Shown here: piece by piece, positions 6,432 to 10,831 of the stretch | Layout: the number at the start of each line of letters is the position of its first letter | Position numbering within the stretch: the stretch's first letter is position 1 | Notes under the pieces: generated by a model | Told to the model about the DNA's origin: nothing | Database searches by the model: none | Seen by the model: only the letters and a program-made list of their open reading frames with translations | NCBI GenBank assembly: GCA_003154055.1 | Contig: PMCH01000283.1 | Span: forward strand, 6,690-17,520 | Reading direction: 5' to 3' | Length of the DNA stretch: 10,831 nucleotides | DNA from: Acidobacteriaceae bacterium | Lineage (GTDB): Bacteria; Acidobacteriota; Terriglobia; Terriglobales; Acidobacteriaceae | Program-made: the position numbers and the translations under genes

Positions 6432-6495
6432 AACCTAGGAACTAATGTAAACCGATTGCGCGGGGGTGCAAGGACAGTAAGTCCAACAACCTAGG
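6432..6495. repeat. Direct repeat of AACCTAGG upstream of the PilT-like gene
   Basis: AACCTAGG occurs at 6432-6439 and at 6488-6495, followed by AACT and TAACT. Each holds the palindrome CCTAGG. The two copies are 56 bp apart and bracket the candidate promoter of the PilT-like gene. They could be binding sites for a dimeric regulator or chance; CTAG is rare in many bacterial genomes, which makes two such copies mildly notable. Confidence 0.3.
6444..6471 (-). promoter_or_regulatory. Weak promoter candidate for the PilT-moa run
   Basis: On the minus strand TTGCAC (6471-6466) and TACATT (6449-6444) are separated by 16 bp. The -10 matches four of six consensus bases and the -35 only about half. 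It lies 73 bp before ATG 6371 and after the terminator of the upstream gene, the only gap where a promoter for this run is expected. Confidence 0.3.
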
Positions 6496-6504
6496 TAACT
6501 GAAG

Positions 6505-6536
6505 AGAAAGGAAAAGCGGCCCGCAGGCCGCTTTTC
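6505..6536 (-). terminator. Intrinsic terminator after the TPR protein gene
   Basis: GAAAAGCGGCC (6511-6521) and GGCCGCTTTTC (6526-6536) form a perfect 11-bp stem with a 4-nt loop. Read on the minus strand the stem ends in TTTTC and continues CTTTCTCTTC, a T-rich tail. It lies about 28 bp past the stop codon of the TPR gene and separates it from the PilT-moa run. Confidence 0.85.
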
Positions 6537-6564
6537 GATTCGTCAAGTCTGGAACGGGTCCCGG

Positions 6565-7701
6565 CTACTTTTTGACCGCCTTTTTCTTGGTGCCGAAGCC
6601 GGTTTCGATGGTGCTGCCGATGTACTGCAGCATCGCCTTCGCCTCTTCCGCATGGGAACCGGTGGGTTGCAGTTCCAGATACTTACTGAAGGCTTCTTCC
6701 GTCCCGGGCGCGGCGACGACCTTGCCGCTCTTGTCGGTGGTGGCCTTGCCCACCAGGTTGACGCCCTTCCAGTAGTACGCGTCGGCCTTGGTCGGGTCGG
6801 CCACGATGACCTTGTCAAACGCCACCACGGCATCGTCCACTTTGCCGGCGTTGGTCAGAACCGCGCCGGTATTGAACAGGTACTGCCCGGCGTGCGCCGG
6901 GTCGAGCGTGGCCGCCTGCTGGTAGCTCTTCACCGCATCATCCACCCGGTTGGACTTGCCGTACACCTCCGCCAGATTGTTGTAGTAGGCAGCCACCTTG
7001 GAGTTGGCTTCGGGATCTTTCGGCGCGGTGGGAGACTGTTTCAGTTCGATCGCTTTCTGGTAATCAGCGGCGGCACTCTCAAACCGCTTCTGCTTTTCGG
7101 CATGGTCGGTCTGCTTGATCGCCGACATGCGATACGCGTCGGCGAGCCGGAACCAGATCACGTCGCGCGAAGGATCCATCTGGTTGGCTTCGGTCAGGGT
7201 CGTAATCGCGGTTTCATAGTCGCCCGCATCCGAAGACGCCTTGGCGGCATTCAGCTTGTCGTTGAGCGTCTTAACGGTGTTGTTCTCTTTCGCGGCCTGG
7301 GCTTGCGCCTCCTGGATTTGCTTGACCTGTTCCGCGGTCATGCCCTGGCCTGCAGCTGTCTTTTCCTGTTCTTTCTTCAGGTCGAAATCCAGCGCTACCT
7401 CGTCCAAGCCAACCTGAACGCCGTTGATGTGAAAGATCTCCTTGCCGTCTTTCATGAGCTGGACGTTGTACTTGCCAGGGGAAATGCCGAGGGAGAAATA
7501 CTCGCCCTTGTTATTGGTCTTGATGGAGTACTTGCGTCCCGTCTCCACTCCGGCCCACTCCACGACCGCCCCCGTGACGGGCTTGCCTTCCGAGTCTTTG
7601 CAGACTCCCTTCACGCTGCCCATGGCCTGCGCAAACACGGGCGAAGCACACAGACCCACCACGAGAACCAGCAAAAAAGGAATGATGAAAATACGCTTCA
7701 T
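6565..7701 (-). CDS. Secreted protein with carboxypeptidase-regulatory-like domain and TPR repeats
   Basis: A 378-residue exported protein. Residues 1-24 form a Sec signal peptide (KR, then a long hydrophobic core, cleavage probably after SPVFA). Residues about 28-108 look like a carboxypeptidase-regulatory/CNA-B-like beta-sandwich: GSVKGVCKDSEGKPVTGAVV, then GEYFSLGISPGKYNVQL. Residues 110-155 are Gln/Glu/Ala-rich and probably helical or coiled coil. From about 155 to 320 come TPR-like helices, best seen at GDYETAITTLTEANQMDP, YYNNLAEVYGKSNRVDDAVK and NTGAVLTNAGKVDDAVVAFD. The C terminus is basic (GTKKKAVKK). ATG 7701 has GGGAGG 6 nt upstream. It probably works in the periplasm or outer envelope as a protein-interaction scaffold; no enzyme motif is seen. 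It is a single-gene unit with its own terminator. Confidence 0.85.
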   Translation of the reverse strand: MKRIFIIPFLLVLVVGLCASPVFAQAMGSVKGVCKDSEGKPVTGAVVEWAGVETGRKYSIKTNNKGEYFSLGISPGKYNVQLMKDGKEIFHINGVQVGLDEVALDFDLKKEQEKTAAGQGMTAEQVKQIQEAQAQAAKENNTVKTLNDKLNAAKASSDAGDYETAITTLTEANQMDPSRDVIWFRLADAYRMSAIKQTDHAEKQKRFESAAADYQKAIELKQSPTAPKDPEANSKVAAYYNNLAEVYGKSNRVDDAVKSYQQAATLDPAHAGQYLFNTGAVLTNAGKVDDAVVAFDKVIVADPTKADAYYWKGVNLVGKATTDKSGKVVAAPGTEEAFSKYLELQPTGSHAEEAKAMLQYIGSTIETGFGTKKKAVKK

Positions 7702-7800
7702 AGGTTGCCTCCCGGCACTGAACCTGGATTTTACGATTTCCGCTTTTCAACGGCCGAAGACGCCCACTTGGGCGCCGTCGACAACTGGGAAACGGAAACT

Positions 7801-8499
7801 TCATCCCGATCGGACACCGGCCTCGCGGTACGGAATCGGATCCTCCGCTCCGGCCTCGCGAAAGGCCCGCAAGCGCAACCCACAACTATCACAGACGCCG
7901 CAGGCTCGATCCTCGCGCTGATAGCATGACCACGTTAAATCGAAGGGTGCGCCCAGTTCAAGGCCAAGCGTCACAATCTCCGCCTTCCGCATGGCGATCA
8001 GCGGGGCCACAATCTCGATCTTGCCCTCTTTGGTGCCCGCCTTTACCACCTCATTGAACGCTCGATAATACGCCGGCCGGCAATCCGGATATCCCGAACT
8101 GTCGGGCTCCACGGCCCCGATATAAACCTTCTCCGCACCCAGCACCTCGGCCCAACTCACCGCCACGGCCAGAAAATGAGCGTTCCGGAAAGGAACATAC
8201 GTCACCGGTACGCCGCTGCCGATAGCGTGCGACTCCGGAACCGCAATGTTCTCATCCGTCAAAGCCGAGCCTCCAATCGCCCGCAATGCCTCGTTGCGAA
8301 CCACCAGGCGATCGCGGATTCCCAGCCGGTCGCAGATGCCCTCAAACGAACGCCGCTCGCGCTCTTCGGTGCGCTGGCCGTAGCTCACATGGACGGCCGC
8401 CACGTCATGTTCTCGCGCCGCCAGCGCCGCACAAACGCAGGAGTCCATCCCGCCGCTGAGCAGCACCACCGCGCGCGTCTTCTCTGAGTTAGATGGCAT
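7801..8499 (-). CDS. queC: 7-cyano-7-deazaguanine (preQ0) synthase
   Basis: A 232-residue ATP-dependent enzyme that turns 7-carboxy-7-deazaguanine and ammonia into preQ0, the last step of this shared pathway. It has the PP-loop motif VVLLSGGMDSCVCAA (11-25), the conserved VSYGQRTEERE (38-48; family form YGQRH), YVPFRNAHFL (101-110), GAVEPDSSGYPDCRPAYY (128-145), and the zinc site Cys192, Cys200, Cys203, Cys206 in SCYQREDRACGVCDSCGLR. The active-site residues look complete. ATG 8499 has no Shine-Dalgarno sequence because an inverted repeat array begins right behind it; GTG at codon 11, with AGAGAAG upstream, is a possible alternative but would cut into the first strand. It is the third gene of queD-queE-queC. 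Confidence 0.94.
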   Translation of the reverse strand: MPSNSEKTRAVVLLSGGMDSCVCAALAAREHDVAAVHVSYGQRTEERERRSFEGICDRLGIRDRLVVRNEALRAIGGSALTDENIAVPESHAIGSGVPVTYVPFRNAHFLAVAVSWAEVLGAEKVYIGAVEPDSSGYPDCRPAYYRAFNEVVKAGTKEGKIEIVAPLIAMRKAEIVTLGLELGAPFDLTWSCYQREDRACGVCDSCGLRLRAFREAGAEDPIPYREAGVRSG

Positions 8500-8507
8500 T
8501 TCAACTA

Positions 8508-8597
8508 TTGAGTCATTAAGTCATTGAATCATTGAGACATTGGAACCCAAGGCTTAGTGACTCAATGATTCAATGTCTCGATGTCTGAATGACTCAA
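8508..8597. repeat. Inverted array of an 8-bp unit between queE and queC
   Basis: Plus strand 8508-8539 is four tandem copies of an 8-bp unit: TTGAGTCA, TTAAGTCA, TTGAATCA, TTGAGACA. On the minus strand 8597-8558 holds five more: TTGAGTCA, TTCAGACA, TCGAGACA, TTGAATCA, TTGAGTCA. The 35-nt arms 8508-8542 and 8563-8597 are reverse complements at 28 of 35 positions. The array fills almost the entire 102-bp spacer. It can form a long imperfect hairpin in the que transcript. Confidence 0.85.
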
Positions 8598-8601
8598 CAA
8601 T

Positions 8602-9285
8602 TCAAACTCCCTTCGCCGCCGGATCCCAGATCAGCTTGTGAACCTGCAGGCTGAGGCGGGCGGGAACGTCATCGGCCAGGATCCACTGCGCAAGCTCTTG
8701 CGGATCGAGCAGGCAATGCGATGTATCCCGCGCCCCGGAACTATCTTTCTGGAAGGCGGGCGAGAATAGCACCGCATGCACCCGCCCGGCCAGCCGATGG
8801 CGCCGGACGAAGTCCCGCGCAAATTCGTAGTCCGTGCGATCGCTCAGGACGAATTTGATTTCGTCATGCGCTTGCAGCATCTCCAGATTTTCCGTGTCGA
8901 ACGTATCCGGCTCGCCGGAGTTCGGACACTTCACATCCAAGATCTTGATCACTTTTCCGGGGACGCGACCAAGCGGGCGCTCGCCGCTGGTTTCAAGCAG
9001 GACCTTATACCCTGCTTCGATGAGGCGGTCCATCAGCGGAACCACCTCGCGCTCCTGGAGCATGGGCTCTCCGCCCGTCACTTCCACCAGGCCGCCGTCC
9101 GGGCTGAGCCTCTCCACTTCGCCGGCAACTTCGTCGAGGGACATCTTCTGGCCCCCGTAGAAACTGAACTCGCTATCGCACCACGAGCAGCGCAGATTGC
9201 ATCCGGTCAGCCGCACGAAAACACAGGGGAGCCCGGCATACGTCGATTCCCCCTGGAGCGATTTGTAGATCTCGCTGATCTGCAT
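8602..9285 (-). CDS. queE: 7-carboxy-7-deazaguanine synthase (radical SAM)
   Basis: A 227-residue radical-SAM enzyme that rearranges 6-carboxytetrahydropterin to 7-carboxy-7-deazaguanine. The start MQISEIYKSLQGESTYAGLP is the family N terminus, so ATG 9285 is secure. The iron-sulfur cluster motif is CNLRCSWC (Cys29, Cys33, Cys36), the CX3CX2C form. The SAM-binding GGEP is at 71-74 (VTGGEPMLQ), with LLETSGE (95-101) and DVKCPNSGE (116-124) as further family motifs, and the C-terminal HKLIWDP (217-223). No Shine-Dalgarno sequence is present: the bases before ATG are pyrimidine-rich (CCTTCTTCC), and a 27-bp inverted repeat ends 12 nt upstream. It is flanked by queD and queC on the same strand. 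Confidence 0.95.
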   Translation of the reverse strand: MQISEIYKSLQGESTYAGLPCVFVRLTGCNLRCSWCDSEFSFYGGQKMSLDEVAGEVERLSPDGGLVEVTGGEPMLQEREVVPLMDRLIEAGYKVLLETSGERPLGRVPGKVIKILDVKCPNSGEPDTFDTENLEMLQAHDEIKFVLSDRTDYEFARDFVRRHRLAGRVHAVLFSPAFQKDSSGARDTSHCLLDPQELAQWILADDVPARLSLQVHKLIWDPAAKGV

Positions 9286-9297
9286 GGAAGGAAGAAG

Positions 9298-9382
9298 GTT
9301 TCTAGTTGCTGGTTCCCAGTTTCTCGTAAGACCTCAAACGCCTCCGCCTTTGACCAGAAACTGGCAACCAGAAACAAGAAAC
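9298..9382. repeat. 27-bp imperfect inverted repeat in the queD-queE spacer
   Basis: Left arm 9298-9324 begins GTTTCTAGTTGCTGG and ends CCCAGTTTCT; right arm 9356-9382 begins AGAAACTGGC. The arms are reverse complements at 24 of 27 positions with a 31-nt loop. Each arm is itself built from repeated TTTCT/AGTT/CTGGTT words. The motif GTTTCTAGTT recurs at 5219-5228. On the minus strand, the stem ends 12 nt before the queE start codon. Confidence 0.8.
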
Positions 9383-9390
9383 TCCTGCGT

Positions 9391-9768
9391 CTACTCCGAA
9401 TACTTGGCCGTGGTTGTGTCCGTCTCGTAAATCGTGACGTCCTTCACGCTCACTCGCCCGTTCGTCACGCTCCGCAAGCGGGTATTGGTCTCGTCATAGA
9501 AATACTTGGCCAGATTCTCGGCGGATGGGTTGATCACAGTAAACGGTTCCAGATCGTTGATCATCCTGTGATCCAGCCGGTCAATGACGTGCTTCATGAC
9601 GTCCTTCAAATCCTTGAAATCGAGCAGCAAGCCGGCCTTGTCCAGGTCGGCCCCGGCCAGCGTCACCCGGACCTTGTAGTTGTGCCCGTGCGGGTTCTCG
9701 CACTTCCCCTTGTAGTTGCGCAGGTAGTGTCCCGCGGCAAATGTGTCTTCGACGGTAACCTCGTACAT
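9391..9768 (-). CDS. queD: 6-carboxy-5,6,7,8-tetrahydropterin synthase
   Basis: A 125-residue protein, normal for QueD. It converts 7,8-dihydroneopterin triphosphate to 6-carboxytetrahydropterin, the substrate of QueE. Zinc ligands are His14 (AAGHYL) and His27/His29 in NPHGHNYKVRV; Cys23 is the expected catalytic cysteine and Asp66-His67 (LDHRMIND) and Glu115 in IYET complete the active site. Start choice: the frame stays open far upstream on this strand, but ATG 9768 is chosen because MYEVTVEDTFAAGHYL is the family N terminus, GAGG lies just upstream, and the extension would run antisense through the acetyltransferase gene. It heads queD-queE-queC. Confidence 0.95.
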   Translation of the reverse strand: MYEVTVEDTFAAGHYLRNYKGKCENPHGHNYKVRVTLAGADLDKAGLLLDFKDLKDVMKHVIDRLDHRMINDLEPFTVINPSAENLAKYFYDETNTRLRSVTNGRVSVKDVTIYETDTTTAKYSE

Positions 9769-9808
9769 GGATCCTCTGCACCCCGGCCGATGCGATTTAT
9801 GAACTGAT

Positions 9809-9814
9809 ATTGTA
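9809..9814 (-). promoter_or_regulatory. Candidate -10 element of the que cluster
   Basis: On the minus strand TACAAT (9814-9809) matches five of six -10 consensus bases, about 40 nt before ATG 9768. The -35 region 17 bp upstream (TTCAGC) is poor. The leader between the two does not look like a preQ1 riboswitch: no A-rich tail or conserved loop is recognised. Confidence 0.4.
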
Positions 9815-9858
9815 CGCTTTCGAAAAGAGCCGCTGAACGCGGCGGAATTGGATTCCCG

Positions 9859-10347
9859 ATGCCTCCGCACAACCTCAACATTCGCAAAGCTACACTGCAG
9901 GATTGCGCGGTGATCCTGCACCACCGGCGGTCCATGTTTCGCGATATGGGGGAAGGCACTCCCGAAGAACTGGACCAGGTAGTTCTCGACAGCGCGCCGT
10001 GGCTGGCTGCGGCCTTGGCCGACGGTTCCTATCAGGGTTGGCTGGCCGAGGATGGCCAGGGGAACGATGGCCAGGGGCGAGTGGTTGCTGGCGGTGGTGT
10101 TCTCATCTCGGCATGGCCTCCAAGGCCGCGAGATTCGAATGCTCGCCGGGCTGTGATTTTCAACGTCTATACCGAGCCGGAGTTCCGTCGGAAGGGCCTC
10201 GCCCGCGAGCTTATGTTGTTGATGATTCAATGGTTGAGGGAACAGGGCTTCCGGTCTGCAGTGCTGCACGCCAGCGACGCCGGACGCCATCTGTACCAGA
10301 CCATGGGCTTCCAGTCCACCAACGAAATGCGGCTCCAGCTGGATTGA
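9859..10347 (+). CDS. GNAT-family N-acetyltransferase
   Basis: A 162-residue protein with a single GNAT fold. It starts with the typical beta-1/alpha-1 (LNIRKATLQDCAVILHHRRSMF, residues 6-27 as landmark). The acetyl-CoA motif A is IFNVYTEPEFRRKGLARELM (100-119), where RRKGLA is the R-x-x-G-x-A pyrophosphate loop, and the end has HASDAGRHLYQTMGFQSTNEM with the family's final Y-x-x-x-GF. The substrate cannot be read from sequence. ATG 9859 has only a weak GGAATTGG upstream. A Gly/Asp/Gln loop at 66-75 is encoded by a 15-bp tandem duplication. It is divergent from queD across a 90-bp gap. Confidence 0.85.
   Translation: MPPHNLNIRKATLQDCAVILHHRRSMFRDMGEGTPEELDQVVLDSAPWLAAALADGSYQGWLAEDGQGNDGQGRVVAGGGVLISAWPPRPRDSNARRAVIFNVYTEPEFRRKGLARELMLLMIQWLREQGFRSAVLHASDAGRHLYQTMGFQSTNEMRLQLD
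10051..10080. repeat. 15-bp tandem duplication within the GNAT gene
   Basis: GATGGCCAGGGG occurs at 10051-10062 and 10066-10077, each followed by a different codon (AAC, CGA). It encodes DGQGN-DGQGR in a surface loop before motif A. The frame is kept. Confidence 0.7.
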
Positions 10348-10400
10348 GGCCAGAACAATCAAGTGTTGTTTACTGTTAAGCAAATAAAGGGCCAACTCCC

Positions 10401-10406
10401 TATAAT
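10401..10406 (+). promoter_or_regulatory. Consensus -10 box upstream of the ECF sigma factor
   Basis: TATAAT is a perfect -10 hexamer, 78 bp before ATG 10485. No good -35 lies at 16-18 bp spacing (AAGCAA at 17); TTAAGC at 19 bp is a partial match. An AT-rich stretch (10361-10388) lies just upstream, unlike the GC-rich surroundings, and may be an UP-like element or activator site. A housekeeping sigma promoter is more likely than an ECF-type one. Confidence 0.5.
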
Positions 10407-10484
10407 TGCTAACGATCCGACATCTGTCCCGTCTATTCCCGTGCAAGGCAAGGTTGGTTCACTTGTAAAAGGAATAGGACGCAA

Positions 10485-10831
10485 ATGCCGGCCGATTCGT
10501 ACGCAGCGGCAATTCCGGTTGGCGAACTTCCCAGCCTGGCACGCCCCAGAGGCGCCCGGGCGGAACAGGGCAGCAGGGTCCCCGGAACGCCCGGTTTTGG
10601 CGTGCTGGGGCAGAGCGGTACCCACCCCACAGCAAGGGGCTCCGTGGCAGCACAGGGACACCGCATTGACGACACGAATCTGATCCGCGAAGCGCAACAG
10701 GGCAACCGTGGCGCTTTCGAGGTGTTGGTGCGGCACTACGACCAGTCGGTCCTCCGCCTTGCCTTTCACCTGACCGGATCGGAATCGGACGCCCAGGATA
10801 TCTACCAGGAGGCTTTCCTCAAGGCCTACAA
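10485..10831 (+). CDS. ECF-type RNA polymerase sigma factor, 5' part (3' end outside window)
   Basis: The frame is open from ATG 10485 to the window end (115 complete codons). Residues 61-115 are the start of a sigma-70 region 2: DDTNLIREAQQGNRGAFEVL, then YDQSVLRLAFHLTGSESDAQ and DIYQEAFLKAY, the core-binding helix typical of ECF/RpoE-like factors. Residues 1-58 are a low-complexity Gly/Pro/Arg extension, unusual for this family, and coincide with a GC-rich palindromic DNA segment. ATG 10485 has AGGA (10476-10479) 5 nt upstream. An in-frame GTG at 10644 has AAGGGG nearby and would give a protein of normal layout, so the true start is open. No anti-sigma gene can be seen in the window. Confidence 0.85.
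   Translation, partial: MPADSYAAAIPVGELPSLARPRGARAEQGSRVPGTPGFGVLGQSGTHPTARGSVAAQGHRIDDTNLIREAQQGNRGAFEVLVRHYDQSVLRLAFHLTGSESDAQDIYQEAFLKAY
10539..10605. repeat. GC-rich palindromic segment in the sigma-factor N-terminal region
   Basis: GCACGCC (10539-10545) pairs with GGCGTGC (10599-10605), and inside it CCGGGCG (10556-10562) pairs with CGCCCGG (10588-10594). The inner part holds repeated CAGGG words (10565-10577). The fold is imperfect, with unequal spacers of 10 and 4 nt. It lies wholly inside the unusual 58-residue extension. Confidence 0.45.

Noticed and set aside
7750..7785. Hairpin CGCCC-ACTT-GGGCG as terminator of queC
   Set aside because: The stem is only about 5 bp and no T-run follows on the minus strand; it may simply be a chance dyad in the 99-bp queC-TPR spacer.
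6652..7929. A 425-codon open frame on the plus strand
   Set aside because: It lies antisense to the secreted TPR gene and the end of queC, both with clear protein features. Its own translation shows no recognisable domain and is rich in Gly/Arg/Leu, as expected for a reverse-strand shadow in GC-rich DNA.
8508..8597. CRISPR array
   Set aside because: Units are 8 bp, contiguous and arranged head to head, with no spacers of regular length.
8508..9382. Insertion sequence or transposon remnants in the que spacers
   Set aside because: No transposase fragment and no target-site duplication could be seen; the repeats are short-unit palindromes.
8776..9807. A 343-codon plus-strand open frame
   Set aside because: It is antisense to queE and queD, crosses the inverted repeat at 9298-9382, and has no family resemblance.
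9769..9815. preQ1 riboswitch ahead of queD
   Set aside because: The leader is only about 35 nt and shows no preQ1-I-like stem with A-rich tail or other recognised riboswitch pattern.
9769..10446. Upstream extension of the queD frame giving 351 codons
   Set aside because: The extra 226 codons run antisense through the GNAT gene, while QueD is complete at 125 residues with a ribosome site at ATG 9768.

Overview
The window is a gene-dense piece of a moderately GC-rich bacterial chromosome. Gene content and protein style suggest an Acidobacteriota (Terriglobia/Koribacter-like) genome: a receiver-DUF4388 response regulator, a PilT-like ATPase, a secreted carboxypeptidase-regulatory/TPR protein, an ECF sigma factor, and many short palindromic intergenic repeats. 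The taxon is inferred from overall character, not from a marker gene. No tRNA, rRNA, CRISPR array, transposase, phage gene or integrase was found.

Layout. (1) 1-1269, plus strand: the 3' end of a soluble pyridine nucleotide transhydrogenase (sthA), then a DUF6580-type membrane protein closed by a good intrinsic terminator. (2) 6371-2061, minus strand: a tightly packed run of PilT-like ATPase, moeA, moaC, response regulator with DUF4388, and mog/moaB. The last three genes are 6 bp apart or overlap by 20 bp. A DedA/VTT membrane protein (1940-1347) follows after a 120-bp spacer holding a hairpin repeat. (3) 7701-6565, minus strand: a secreted TPR protein with its own terminator, which insulates it from the pilT-moa run. 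(4) 9768-7801, minus strand: queD, queE, queC, three of the steps that take dihydroneopterin triphosphate to preQ0, for queuosine or other 7-deazaguanine products. (5) 9859-10347, plus strand: a GNAT acetyltransferase divergent from queD. (6) 10485-end, plus strand: the 5' part of an ECF sigma factor behind a TATAAT box.

How the genes work together: moaC, mog and moeA cover three stages of molybdenum cofactor synthesis (cyclic pyranopterin formation, adenylylation of molybdopterin, molybdate insertion). moaA, moaD and moaE are not in the window. queD/E/C form a second pterin-related pathway starting from GTP cyclohydrolase product.

The main points for a second look are: a roughly 78-bp palindromic repeat that sits in frame inside moeA and adds about 26 residues between two conserved motifs; inverted micro-repeat arrays filling both spacers of the que cluster, one ending 12 nt before a start codon that has no Shine-Dalgarno sequence; a response regulator embedded in the molybdenum cofactor run and overlapping mog, in the same run as a PilT-type motor; and a GC-rich palindromic segment that appears to have become the N-terminal extension of the ECF sigma factor. 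No clearly new multi-gene system is visible. All gene-free stretches are shorter than 200 bp and are described below.
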